A DNA stretch of 64,000 nt from Marinobacter halodurans (GTDB lineage Bacteria; Pseudomonadota; Gammaproteobacteria; Pseudomonadales; Oleiphilaceae). The DNA is taken from NCBI RefSeq assembly GCF_004327985.1, contig NZ_SJDL01000003.1, positions 62,001-126,000 of the forward strand. The letters are read 5' to 3'. Shown here piece by piece: positions 25,067-34,951 of this stretch. How positions within the stretch are numbered: position 1 is the first letter of the stretch; every line of letters begins with the position of its first letter. The notes beneath the pieces are model-generated. The model did not search any database and was not told where the DNA came from. It was given only the letters and a program-made list of their open reading frames with translations. The translations under genes were made by a program, and so were the position numbers.

Positions 25067-26737
25067 TTAAGCCCGGTTGGCCCGGGGCGCGTCGAGTACC
25101 GCCCGGGTCAGGTTGTGCAGGACTTCCATCTCATCCCGCGCCTCCTCGTGACCGGCGAGCTCGGCCTGCTCGTCGAGGATGTCGCGCAGGATTTCCTGGG
25201 TGGTCAGCGGATTGGCCAGCACCACCCGGAACACCACGCAGGGGTAGCGGTGGTGGCGGGCCGGTTCCAGCCGGGTCCGCGAGACGAAGGCCTTGCCGTG
25301 TTCCCGCTGGGTCTTCTGCAGGAACTTGGTGATGCGGTTGAGCGAGGCGTTGATGCGCTCGGACTGCAGGGTGTCGGCGCGGGCGAGGGCTGCCTGGGTC
25401 TCGGCCGGGCAATAGCGGTAGGTGAGGATGTTGAGCTCCGGCCGGGTGACCAGCTCGAAATCCGGCCGCTCCTCGATCATTTCGGCAAAGCGCTTGGCTT
25501 TCTCGATGCCCTGGTCGATCAGCAGTTCATAACCTTCCCGGGCCAGGATCTTGAGGCCGGACTGGATCAGCATCGCCATCCCCGGGCGCGACCCTTCCAG
25601 CGTGGTACTGCCCAAATCCCGGGAGCCCTTGCGGATGATGTACTGGGCATGGTGCTCGATGGCGCCGACCAGGGCCGGATCGCGGAACACCACCAGGCCG
25701 GCGCCCATGGGGACATAGAGCTGCTTGTGGGCGTCGAAGGTCACCGAGTCGGCCTTTTCGATCCCCTTCAGCAACGGGCCGTAGGTGCGGGAGAAGAGCG
25801 TCGGCCCGCCCCAGGCCGCGTCCACGTGGAAGTGGGCGCCGAACTCGGTGGCGATGTCGGCCATTTCCTCGAGCGGGTCCACGTTGCCGGTCTCGGTGGT
25901 GCCGGCAATGCCGCAGATGGCCAGGATCCTGACCTTCTGGGCCTGGAGTTCCAGGCACTTCTCGCGCAGGGCATCGGTCTGGATGCGGTTGTCGTCGTCG
26001 GTCGGTACCGAAATCAGCGAGCTGCGGCCCAGGCCGAGCACGTCGGCGGCCTTGCTCAGGGAGTAGTGCCCGCGCTTGGACACCAGCACGGCGGCGCCTT
26101 CGTGACCGTAGTAACGCAGCGCCCGGAACAGCCCTTCCTGGTGGATGCCGCGGAAGCTGCCTTCGGCCGGAAACGCATGGTTGCGGGCGACCCACAGGGC
26201 GGTCAGGTTGGCGATGGTGCCGCCGGAACACATGGCGCCCAGGGCATAGCGCGGGTCGTGCATCCACTTGCGGTAGTAGGCGCTGTCCTCGTTGTAGACG
26301 AGTCGATGGATCATGCCCAGCACCTGGCGTTCCATGGGCGTGAAGGCCTTGGAGGTCTCGGTTTTCACCAGGTTCTGGTTGAGGGCGATCATGATCTTCG
26401 ACAGCGGCAGCATGAAATAGGGCAGCGCCGAGGTCATATGGCCGATGAAGCTGGGGGACGCGGTGTGCACCGAATGGGCCACCAGCTTGTCGAGCAGGAA
26501 CTGGGTCTGCTCGGACACGAAAACCGGCTTTTCGGGGACGGCGGACTCGCTGAAGTCCTTGACCACGTCGCCCAGGTCGCGCTCGATGGCGACGATGTGT
26601 TCCTGCAGGAACCCCGCCAGGTTGCGGGAAATATCCTGGTCGATCCGGCTCAGGGTGGAATCCGGCGCCTCGGGCACCGTGAAGACCCTGTACATGGCTT
26701 CCAGTGAAGCCTGGGCCGTTTTTTTCTTACCGGTCAT
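25067..26737 (-). CDS. panP: PLP-dependent aspartate 1-decarboxylase (PanP-like)
   Basis: A group II PLP decarboxylase, 556 aa, of the type that supplies beta-alanine for pantothenate in bacteria lacking pyruvoyl PanD (described in Vibrio). Visible landmarks are SPSFIGHMTSALPYFMLPL, the CSGGTIANLTAL cofactor region, the HVDAAWGG aspartate motif, and FDAHKQLYVPMG with the PLP lysine near residue 338. The ATG at 26737 is preferred to a GTG three codons earlier. No other pantothenate-synthesis gene is adjacent, although coaBC and coaD occur elsewhere in the window. Glutamate or another amino-acid decarboxylase is the alternative reading. Confidence 0.8.
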   Translation of the reverse strand: MTGKKKTAQASLEAMYRVFTVPEAPDSTLSRIDQDISRNLAGFLQEHIVAIERDLGDVVKDFSESAVPEKPVFVSEQTQFLLDKLVAHSVHTASPSFIGHMTSALPYFMLPLSKIMIALNQNLVKTETSKAFTPMERQVLGMIHRLVYNEDSAYYRKWMHDPRYALGAMCSGGTIANLTALWVARNHAFPAEGSFRGIHQEGLFRALRYYGHEGAAVLVSKRGHYSLSKAADVLGLGRSSLISVPTDDDNRIQTDALREKCLELQAQKVRILAICGIAGTTETGNVDPLEEMADIATEFGAHFHVDAAWGGPTLFSRTYGPLLKGIEKADSVTFDAHKQLYVPMGAGLVVFRDPALVGAIEHHAQYIIRKGSRDLGSTTLEGSRPGMAMLIQSGLKILAREGYELLIDQGIEKAKRFAEMIEERPDFELVTRPELNILTYRYCPAETQAALARADTLQSERINASLNRITKFLQKTQREHGKAFVSRTRLEPARHHRYPCVVFRVVLANPLTTQEILRDILDEQAELAGHEEARDEMEVLHNLTRAVLDAPRANRA

Positions 26738-27000
26738 ACGCGCCACACATCTTGCAGTGGTTGATGCGGTTCCGGCCGGATTCCTGCCGGCGGAGACATC
26801 GCGATTCGGGGGTTGCCCGTTTCATTATTACAGCGTCGGGGCCGCCGGACGGCTGCTTTCGCGTCCCTGGATAAGGAAGTGTCGCGACAGGAGCCGGACA
26901 CTACGGGGCTGCGTAGTATAAGACGACGACACATAGGACGCCAGACTGCGGGATGGGCCGGCGCAACGCAAGCGACCTGTCGCTGGGCCGTCAGGGGGTG

Positions 27001-27339
27001 TCAGAGCATTTCCCGCTGTACATCGAGCACCGGCGCGTCGATGCGCTGCTCGATGGCCTTTTCCACCTGGTCGAGGCGTTGCTGGATCAACTGGGTGGAG
27101 GTGCCCAGTGCGGCAATGGACCAGGTGGCGCGGTCGAGGGCGTCAAGATCGCCGGTTTCCACCACGGCCAGGTCCGGCTCCTTGCCCCAGACCGCGCGCA
27201 TGGGCGCAAAGGTGCGGCGTTTGCTCTTGATGTCGTCGCAACCGTAGAGCTGGAAGTGCAGGGTGAGGACGCCCAGGTGGGGCGTGATCACCGGGTGGTC
27301 GCTGGTTTCGGCCAACAACCGGCGCAGGGCTTCGGACAT
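27001..27339 (-). CDS. DUF503-family protein
   Basis: A 112-aa protein matching the short DUF503 fold. The family core is visible as LGVLTLHFQLYGCDDIKSKRRTF at residues about 23-45 (usually a LELHIPGSRSLKDKRR-like block), followed by VVETGDLDALDRATWSIAALG and a helical end. Function is unknown to me; some family members are adjacent to ribosome-factor genes. The start at ATG 27339 is chosen because the 16 upstream codons are non-conserved. It lies downstream of the AidB-like operon on the same strand, 82 bp away. Confidence 0.65.
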   Translation of the reverse strand: MSEALRRLLAETSDHPVITPHLGVLTLHFQLYGCDDIKSKRRTFAPMRAVWGKEPDLAVVETGDLDALDRATWSIAALGTSTQLIQQRLDQVEKAIEQRIDAPVLDVQREML

Positions 27340-27421
27340 AGGGACTCCGCTACAGCTGGAAACCGGGCGGGCCAGGCGACCCGCCATCGGTGTGGGGCAT
27401 ACCCCTTGGGGGCACCAGCCC

Positions 27422-29128
27422 TCAGTCTACAACAGGCGTGGCCCGCTCGATAATAGCCGCGGCATCGACGCCGGAGGGCAGGTTGCCGATATTCAGCCCG
27501 CCGTGGCTTTCCAGGCGGCCGGCGCAGAACGCGTCGGCCACCGCCGGCGTGCTGTGACGCAGCAGCAGCGAACCCTGCAACGCCAGCGCCAGTCGGTCCA
27601 CCAGGTTACGGGCGCGGAACTGGGTATCGTCGGTGCGGCCGAAATCGCTCTGCAACTGGGCCAGGAAGCGGTCGAAGCGGGCATCGGATCCCCTGGCCAG
27701 GGCCACTTCGGCGAAGAAGGCCTCCAGGCTGTCCGGCGACTTCTGCAGGGCGCGCAGGGTATCCAGGCATTGCACGTTGCCGCTGCCCTCCCAGATGGCG
27801 TTGACCGGCGATTCCCGCAGCAGGCGCGGCATGATGCAGTCTTCCATCACCCCGCTGCCGCCGATGCATTCCATGGCTTCGTAGGCGTGGTTGGGCGTGC
27901 GTTTGCAGATCCAGTACTTGCCCACCGGCGTGGCGAGGCGGGTGAACAGGCGCTCCTGCTCGTCGTCCTGGTTATCCAGGGCGCGGGCGACGCGCAGGGT
28001 CATGGCCAGGGCCGCTTCGCTCTCCAGCGCCAGGTCGGCCAGCACGTTCTGCATCAGCGGCTGCTGGTCGAGCCGCGCGCCGAAGGCCTCGCGGTGGCGG
28101 CAGTGATGCAGGGCCTGGGCGGCGGCCTGGCGCATGCCGGCGGAACTGCCGATCATGCAGTCGAAGCGGGTCATGGCCACCATCTCGATGATGGTCGGCA
28201 CGCCACGGCCTTCCTCGCCCACCATCCAGGCCAGGGCGCCGCGCAGCTCGACCTCGCTGGAGGCGTTGGCGACGTTGCCCATCTTGTTCTTCAGGCGCTG
28301 GATCTGCCAGGGGTTCTTGCTGCCGTCCGGGCGCCAGCGCGGCATCAGGAAACAGGACAGGCCGCCCGGCGCCTGCGCCAGGACCAGGAAGGCATCGCAC
28401 ATCGGAGCGGACACGAACCACTTGTGGCCGACCAGCTCGTAGGTCTCGCCGGGACCGCCGGAGCCCAGCGGGAAGGCGCGGGTGCTGTTGGCGCGGACAT
28501 CCGAGCCGCCCTGTTTCTCGGTCATGGCCATGCCGATGGTGACGGCGGACTTCTGCTCAGCCGGGATGTTGCGCGGATCGTAGGCGCGGGCGGTGATCTT
28601 CGGTGCCCAGGTTTTCGCCAGCTCCGGCTGTTTGTTGATCGACGGCATGGCGGCGAAGGTCATGGTCACCGGGCAGCAGTGGGCGGCTTCCACCTGGGAG
28701 TGCATGTAGTACTTGGCCGCCCGGGCCACGTGGGCGCCGGGGCCGGGATCGGTCCAGGGGCTGCTGTGCAGGCCGTGGGTCAGGGCCATGTCCATCAACT
28801 GGTGATAGGCCGGATGGAACTTGACCAGGTCCTGGCGGTGGCCGAACCGGTCATGGGTGTGGAAGACCGGCTTGTTCTCGTTGGCCAGGAAGCCCAGCTC
28901 GATGATGTCGGAACGACCGGTGAGCGCGCCATAGGCGGCCAGCTCGTTGTGGGCCCAATCCGCTCCTTCACGTGCGATGCCCTCCTGCAGGGCCCGGTCC
29001 TGCTCGAACAGGCTGTAGTTCTCCAGCGCCGGTGGCTGGTTGCGGACCTCGTGCGTGGTCGCCAGGAAGCGGTCGTAGCCTTCCGGGGCGTCGGTGTGCT
29101 GTCGGGCAGAGGAATCGGGTGCGTTCAT
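27422..29128 (-). CDS. AidB-like acyl-CoA dehydrogenase
   Basis: A 568-aa flavoprotein related to isovaleryl-CoA dehydrogenase and to E. coli AidB (about 540 aa). AidB is induced by alkylation and proposed to protect DNA. The opening HEVRNQPPALENYSLFEQD, the long N-terminal domain, the ACAD signature AMTEKQGGSDVRAN, and the C-terminal YEAMECIGGSGVMED and NAIWEGSGNVQCLD are typical. It starts 4 bp after a TetR gene and has GGAGAT before the ATG, so it is in a TetR-controlled operon. Without alkylation-response genes nearby, a role in branched-chain or lipid metabolism is equally possible. Confidence 0.85.
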   Translation of the reverse strand: MNAPDSSARQHTDAPEGYDRFLATTHEVRNQPPALENYSLFEQDRALQEGIAREGADWAHNELAAYGALTGRSDIIELGFLANENKPVFHTHDRFGHRQDLVKFHPAYHQLMDMALTHGLHSSPWTDPGPGAHVARAAKYYMHSQVEAAHCCPVTMTFAAMPSINKQPELAKTWAPKITARAYDPRNIPAEQKSAVTIGMAMTEKQGGSDVRANSTRAFPLGSGGPGETYELVGHKWFVSAPMCDAFLVLAQAPGGLSCFLMPRWRPDGSKNPWQIQRLKNKMGNVANASSEVELRGALAWMVGEEGRGVPTIIEMVAMTRFDCMIGSSAGMRQAAAQALHHCRHREAFGARLDQQPLMQNVLADLALESEAALAMTLRVARALDNQDDEQERLFTRLATPVGKYWICKRTPNHAYEAMECIGGSGVMEDCIMPRLLRESPVNAIWEGSGNVQCLDTLRALQKSPDSLEAFFAEVALARGSDARFDRFLAQLQSDFGRTDDTQFRARNLVDRLALALQGSLLLRHSTPAVADAFCAGRLESHGGLNIGNLPSGVDAAAIIERATPVVD

Positions 29129-29132
29129 GGCT

Positions 29133-29780
29133 CTATCTCCGTTGGCCGGTCACCCCCTGCAGGCAGAACGTGATGATCGGCTCGATCAGGGTCTGTATCT
29201 GCCCGTCACTCAGGGTGGCGGGCTGCTCGGGCAACGTCGGTGTCCGCTGTGTCGGCGACAGGGGACCGACGAGGCTCTCGGCAATGGCTCCGACCAGGCA
29301 GGTGGCGCTCAGGCGGGCGTCCTGCGGTGGTAGCGAGCCTTCTTCAATACCTTCGCCGATGGCGCGTTCGAAGTGCTCGGCATACGCCCGGCGGTACTCG
29401 AGACGCTCTCCCTCGACCCGGGGATCGACCGGCTCGGCAATCAGTGACCAGGCCATCACCGGGCCGTGCAGGGCCCGCTCGGCAAACTGCCGCAGGGCGC
29501 GCTCCAGGCGTTCGGCAGCATGGCCCGGGCCGGCCAGGGCCTCCGCGACCTTATCCACCTCGCGCTCGGTCGCCCGGCGGAAAACCTCCGCAAACAGTTC
29601 GGTCTTGGACTCGAAGTGGCGATACACCGTCCCGGTGGCCACCCCGGCCATTTCCGCCACCTGGTTGATCTGGGCGTTACGGAAACCGCCCTCCGATACG
29701 CTTTGCAAAGCGCAGTCGAGAATGCGTTCACGCACTTCGGCTTTCCGCAGGCGCATCTTTTCTGTTTCACGGTAGGCCAT
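29133..29780 (-). CDS. TetR-family regulator of the AidB-like operon
   Basis: A 215-aa repressor. The helix-turn-helix is at residues about 15-60 (ILDCALQSVSEGGFRNAQINQVAEMAGVATGTVYRHF, given here in parts: GVATGTVYRHF is the recognition region). The remaining residues form the ligand domain. It is the first gene of a two-gene operon with the acyl-CoA dehydrogenase. A TGAAT-N4-ATTCA inverted repeat lies 19 bp upstream of its start codon, a typical place for autorepression. The ligand is likely an acyl-CoA or fatty acid, by analogy with regulators of acyl-CoA dehydrogenases; this is inference. Confidence 0.85.
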   Translation of the reverse strand: MAYRETEKMRLRKAEVRERILDCALQSVSEGGFRNAQINQVAEMAGVATGTVYRHFESKTELFAEVFRRATEREVDKVAEALAGPGHAAERLERALRQFAERALHGPVMAWSLIAEPVDPRVEGERLEYRRAYAEHFERAIGEGIEEGSLPPQDARLSATCLVGAIAESLVGPLSPTQRTPTLPEQPATLSDGQIQTLIEPIITFCLQGVTGQRR

Positions 29781-29799
29781 GGTGTCTCCTCACAAGAAG

Positions 29800-29813
29800 T
29801 GAATCACTATTCA
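29800..29813. promoter_or_regulatory. Putative TetR operator upstream of the tetR/aidB-like operon
   Basis: TGAATCACTATTCA is a perfect inverted repeat (TGAAT-CACT-ATTCA) located 19 bp upstream of the TetR start. Autoregulation is inferred from position. Confidence 0.55.
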
Positions 29814-30079
29814 TTCTTTGTGTCAATCGTTGCCGATAACGCTGCCAGGCGCGTCACTGCGCCACTCCAGCCAGATCGGGCTATGTCCGGATTTTTCGTT
29901 TACAAAAAGTTACAAAAAAAGGCTTGGTGGTGAATGGTGTTTGCAATGAATCGGGATTATATAGTCGGCAAGGCACGGCAGTCGCCGAACAGGGCACTGG
30001 TTTCCGCGGCCGAGACGGGTCCGATTTCTGAGCTGAAATGCTGGACCACAGGTTTGTTTTCGCTGGTGGAGGTGAAGCC

Positions 30080-30310
30080 ATGAGTGAATTCGACGAAAGC
30101 AATCTGGAAAGCTCAAGCAATAGCAGTACCTGGGACTCTGACGCCGAGGATACGCATACAGTCGCCGGTCGAGCCCGCATCCGGGCAAAACTGCAGGCCG
30201 ACATTGATGAATTCCTGAGCAGAGGCGGCCAGATCACCGAACTGGACACAACACTGCGCTCGGACGCGCCACGGCGGGCGGAACCCGGTTTCAATAACCG
30301 CACGGTCTGA
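30080..30310 (+). CDS. SutA-like small RNA-polymerase-associated regulator
   Basis: A 76-aa acidic protein. The first 28 residues are a disordered Asp/Glu/Ser-rich tail (MSEFDESNLESSSNSSTWDS), then a short helix (RARIRAKLQADIDEFLSRGG) and a Pro/Arg end (DAPRRAEPGFNNRTV). The helix-to-tail pattern, especially EFLSRGG followed by a hydrophobic and acidic turn, closely resembles the C-terminal half of Pseudomonas aeruginosa SutA, which binds RNA polymerase during slow growth. The ribosome site GGTGGAGGT supports the ATG at 30080. It is followed by a strong terminator, so it forms a single-gene unit. Confidence 0.6.
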   Translation: MSEFDESNLESSSNSSTWDSDAEDTHTVAGRARIRAKLQADIDEFLSRGGQITELDTTLRSDAPRRAEPGFNNRTV

Positions 30311-30322
30311 ACGTCCCCGTTG

Positions 30323-30355
30323 CCCCGCAGGATAGCCGTCCTGCGGGGTATTTCG
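30323..30355 (+). terminator. Rho-independent terminator after the SutA-like gene
   Basis: CCCCGCAGGA and TCCTGCGGGG form a perfect 10-bp stem over a TAGCCG loop, followed by TATTTCGT. It lies 12 bp after the stop codon. Confidence 0.8.
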
Positions 30356-30456
30356 TGTCCGGATGCGTCAAACTGTGCACCGTACAACGCTGCCGCGCCG
30401 TACCCGTTGTTATGATGGCCGTCATTCCGTGATGGCATAACAACTCGAATGGCACT

Positions 30457-31476
30457 ATGGCTTCCAACCGACGTTATCTTCCTGTTTTTGTTGGCATTAT
30501 AGCTGTTTTCGGCATCACTGTGCTGAACCTGCGCCCGGGTGGTCAGACCCCGGCTCCGGGCCCGGTCGCCTCATTCTCTTCCGGCCAGGCCCCCGCTGAG
30601 GGCGCCGCTTCGCGGTCGGCACAGGCCGGCACGGCGCCGGTTGCCGCCGTGCCGGACACGCTGCCGGGCTCCCTGGAGGGTACACGACCGCCGGGCGACT
30701 GGAACCGGGTGGATGACGCGGGTCATCTGTTGCCCACTCCGGACCTGCGAGGCCTGTTCGAATACTATCTGGCGGCGCTCGGGGAAGAATCCCTAGATCA
30801 GTTGGTGGCACGCATCCGGCAAGCGTTGCAGGCCCTGCCCGAACCGGCCCGCAGTGAGGCGCGGCAACTGCTGGGGGACTACCTGGACTACAAGCTGGCA
30901 GTCGGCGAGCTGGAGGCGCGTACCGGCGCCGGGGCCGATATGGCCACCGCCGAGAACGCCCTGGCGAGCATTCGCGACCTGCGCCGCAAGTATCTGGGGG
31001 AGGTGGCCGCGGATGCCTTCTTTGCCCGGGAGGAAGCCGTCGACCGCTACCAGGCGGCCCGCCGCGAGATCCTGGCGCGGGACGACCTGACCGACGCCCA
31101 GCGCATAGCCCGTCTGCAGGCCGCGGAAGCGGCACTGCCGGAGTCGCTGCGCCGGGCCAGGGAGGAGAGCCGGAAGTTCATTGATTACGAAACACAGCTG
31201 CGGGCCTTGCAGGCCGATCCGGACGCCAACCAGGCGGCGATCAACCGGCTCAGGGAGACCACCTTCGGCGCCGAAGTGGCGGAACGCCTGGCCCGGGTCG
31301 AAGCCGCCCAGGCCGACTGGGACCGGCGCTGGTCCGACTACCGGGCCGATCTGGCCCGCCTGGACGCCGCCGGTCTGGCCGGACCGGAACAGAAGGATGC
31401 GGTCCAGCGTCTGCGGGACCGGTACTTCAGTGATCAGGAGCAGATTCGGGTCCAGGCGCTGGATTCCATCCAGTAG
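30457..31476 (+). CDS. Lipase-specific foldase (lipase chaperone)
   Basis: A 339-aa membrane-anchored periplasmic chaperone of the Lif/LimK family, needed to fold secreted class I/II lipases. It has an N-terminal anchor helix (residues about 7-25), a Pro/Ala-rich linker (about 28-75), and then a helical body. The family motif RxxFDY(F/C)LSA is present as RGLFEYYLAA at 98-107, with Glu for Asp and Ala for Ser. Several further helices are rich in Ala, Arg and Glu, as in the family. Foldases normally sit directly downstream of their lipase; here the upstream gene is a SutA-like regulator and no lipase is found in the window. Confidence 0.85.
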   Translation: MASNRRYLPVFVGIIAVFGITVLNLRPGGQTPAPGPVASFSSGQAPAEGAASRSAQAGTAPVAAVPDTLPGSLEGTRPPGDWNRVDDAGHLLPTPDLRGLFEYYLAALGEESLDQLVARIRQALQALPEPARSEARQLLGDYLDYKLAVGELEARTGAGADMATAENALASIRDLRRKYLGEVAADAFFAREEAVDRYQAARREILARDDLTDAQRIARLQAAEAALPESLRRAREESRKFIDYETQLRALQADPDANQAAINRLRETTFGAEVAERLARVEAAQADWDRRWSDYRADLARLDAAGLAGPEQKDAVQRLRDRYFSDQEQIRVQALDSIQ

Positions 31477-31490
31477 CCCTTACACTACCC

Positions 31491-33632
31491 TCATGAGCCG
31501 CGCCGCAAGCGATGGAAACGGGCCAGCCACTGCAGGGCGCCTTCCGGCGCATGGGCCTTCTTCCAGTTGCCGGCGGCGAACTTGTTGGCCTCGGACAGGG
31601 TGGGGTAGACGTGGATCGTTCCCAGGATTTTGTTGAGGCCGATGCCCTGCTTCATGGCGGTGACGAACTCGGTGACCAGCTCGCCCGCCTGCGGGCCAAC
31701 GATGGTGGCGCCCAGGATCCGGTCCTTGCCCGGCGGCGTCAGCACCTTCACGAAGCCTTCCGCCGCGCCTTCGGTGATGGCCCGGTCCAGTTCATCCAGG
31801 CCGTAACGGGTGACTTCCACGGCGATGCCCTGTTCCCGGGCTTCCTGTTCGTTCAGGCCCACCCGGGCCACTTCCGGGTCGGTAAACGTGGTCCAGGGCA
31901 GGACCCGGTAATCCACCCTGAAGGTCTTGAAGCGGCCGAACAGGCTGTTCACCGAGGCGTACCAGGCCTGGTGCGCGGCGGCATGGGTGAACTGGTAGGG
32001 CCCGGCCACATCCCCGCAGGCGTATATGCCCGGCAGACGGGTTTGCAGGGTCTCGTCCACGGCGACGGTGCCGTTGGGGTTGCGCTCAATGCCCAGGGCC
32101 TCCAGCCCCAGGCTGTCGGTATTGGCCTGGCGGCCGACGGCCAGGAGGAGGGCATCGAAGTCGAGCCGCAGGGTATCACCGTCCCGCTCACACACCAGGA
32201 CCGACATGTCCCCGTCCTTTTCGAAGCGCACCGCCCGGGTGCCGGTATGCAACTGGACGCCCTCGCGCTGCAGGCTGTCGGCCACGATCCGGGCGGCATC
32301 CTCGTCCTCCCGGGGCAGGATGCGCGGCGCCATGTCCACTTGGGTCACGGGAACACCCAGTCGCACAAAGGCCTGCGCCAGTTCGCAGCCGATCGGGCCC
32401 CCGCCCAGGACCAGCAGCTTCCGGGGCGCCTCGCGCAGCTGCCAGATGGTGTCGGAGGTGTAGTACCCGACCGTCTCGATACCCTCGATGGGCGGGACGA
32501 ACGGCCGCGCTCCGGTGGCGATCACGATGTTGCGGGTGGTCAGCGTGCGGCCGTCCACCTCCACCCGCCACGGATCGACGATGCGGGCTTCACCCTCGAT
32601 ACAGTCGACACCCAGTTCGGTGTAGCGTTCCACTGAGTCATGCGGCTCGATGGTCCGGATCACCGACTGGACCCGCTCCATGACGGCCCTGAAGTCCACA
32701 CGGACCTCGCCGGTGTGGACGCCGAAACGCGCCGCGTCGCGGGCGTCGTGGGCGGCCCGGGCGCTGCGGATCAGGGTCTTGCTGGGCACGCAGCCGGTAT
32801 TGAGGCAGTCGCCGCCCATGCGGTGCTTCTCGACCAGGCTGACGCTGGCGCGGGTGGCGGCGGCGATGTAAGCGGTCACCAACCCGGCCGAGCCGGCGCC
32901 GATGACCACCAGGTTGCGGTCGAACGTGGCCGGTTTGCTGAACGGTTTGAGGGACCGGCGGCGCTTGATGCCGTTCATGACGCTGCGGGCGAGCAGGGGA
33001 AAGATCGCCAGTAACGCGAAGGAGCCGATCAATCCCGGTGACACGATACCGCCCAGGCTGTCCACCTGGCCGAGCTGGGTGCCGGCATTCACGTAGACGA
33101 ACGTCCCCGGCAGCATGCCCAACTGGCTGACCCAGTAGAAACGGCGCACCGGCATGGGGGTGAGCCCCATTACCAGGTTGATGACGAAGAACGGGAAAAC
33201 CGGCACCAGTCGCAGACCGAACAGGTAGAAGCTGCCATCCCGCTCCACGCCCCGGTTGACCGCCCGCAGGGAATCGCCGAAACGGCGCTGGACCGTGTCG
33301 CGGAACAGCACGCGGGACGCCAGGAACGCCAGGGTGGCGCCGATGGAGCTGGCGAAGGACACGATCACCAGGCCCGCCCCCAGACCGAACAGGGCGCCGC
33401 CGAGCAATGTCAGCACCGCGGCGCCGGGCAGCGACAGGCCGGTGACGGCAATGTAGGTCAGGAAGAAGATCAGGCCGCTGAGCCAGGGATGGGACGCAAC
33501 CTGAGCCTGCAGCAGATCGCGCTGGTGGGTGATGTAGTCCAGACTGAGATAGCGGCCGAGATCGAAGGCAAAGTACGCGACGACCAGGGCGACAATAGCG
33601 ACCAGCAGCAGGGTCTTGCGGGACGAGAGCAT
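31491..33632 (-). CDS. Membrane-anchored FAD disulfide oxidoreductase with VTT/TVP38 domain
   Basis: A 713-aa fusion. Residues 1-225 form four to six helices with the TVP38/VTT (SNARE-associated, DedA-superfamily) pattern (GLSLPGAAVLTLLGGALFG, RLVPVFPFFVINLVMGL). Residues 235-713 are a pyridine nucleotide-disulfide oxidoreductase like mercuric reductase and dihydrolipoamide dehydrogenase: FAD loop GAGSAG (245-250), redox pair Cys276/Cys281 in GGDCLNTGCVPSK, NAD loop VLGGGPIGCELAQ, and a C-terminal dimer domain with HVYPTLSEAN. The His-x4-Glu pair of lipoamide dehydrogenase is replaced by HVYPTLSE, so the substrate is uncertain. It converges on the foldase gene with a 14-bp gap. Confidence 0.88.
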   Translation of the reverse strand: MLSSRKTLLLVAIVALVVAYFAFDLGRYLSLDYITHQRDLLQAQVASHPWLSGLIFFLTYIAVTGLSLPGAAVLTLLGGALFGLGAGLVIVSFASSIGATLAFLASRVLFRDTVQRRFGDSLRAVNRGVERDGSFYLFGLRLVPVFPFFVINLVMGLTPMPVRRFYWVSQLGMLPGTFVYVNAGTQLGQVDSLGGIVSPGLIGSFALLAIFPLLARSVMNGIKRRRSLKPFSKPATFDRNLVVIGAGSAGLVTAYIAAATRASVSLVEKHRMGGDCLNTGCVPSKTLIRSARAAHDARDAARFGVHTGEVRVDFRAVMERVQSVIRTIEPHDSVERYTELGVDCIEGEARIVDPWRVEVDGRTLTTRNIVIATGARPFVPPIEGIETVGYYTSDTIWQLREAPRKLLVLGGGPIGCELAQAFVRLGVPVTQVDMAPRILPREDEDAARIVADSLQREGVQLHTGTRAVRFEKDGDMSVLVCERDGDTLRLDFDALLLAVGRQANTDSLGLEALGIERNPNGTVAVDETLQTRLPGIYACGDVAGPYQFTHAAAHQAWYASVNSLFGRFKTFRVDYRVLPWTTFTDPEVARVGLNEQEAREQGIAVEVTRYGLDELDRAITEGAAEGFVKVLTPPGKDRILGATIVGPQAGELVTEFVTAMKQGIGLNKILGTIHVYPTLSEANKFAAGNWKKAHAPEGALQWLARFHRLRRGS

Positions 33633-33806
33633 GTCTTCGGGTTCCTTGTGATTGACGCGGATAGGTGGACACCACCTACAGACCAGCAGTTGCTGTCAGG
33701 CTAAGGTCAGACTGTCACGATTCTATCCGGATTCCTGAACTTTCCCGTAGCCTGTGGCGACCGGTTGTCCTAAGACGGTCACATTTCACCGGTACGCTCG
33801 CTATAA

Positions 33807-34916
<1,110 letters not shown>

Positions 34917-34951
34917 GCCGACACACCAGATCCAACGGGACACCGAACACC

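Noticed and set aside
29898-29915. GTTTACAAAAAGTTACAA, a Pho-box-like repeat on the minus strand before the SutA-like gene
   Set aside because: The TTGTAA repeats are spaced 10 bp rather than 11 and lack the CTGTCAT half; probably chance in an AT-rich stretch.
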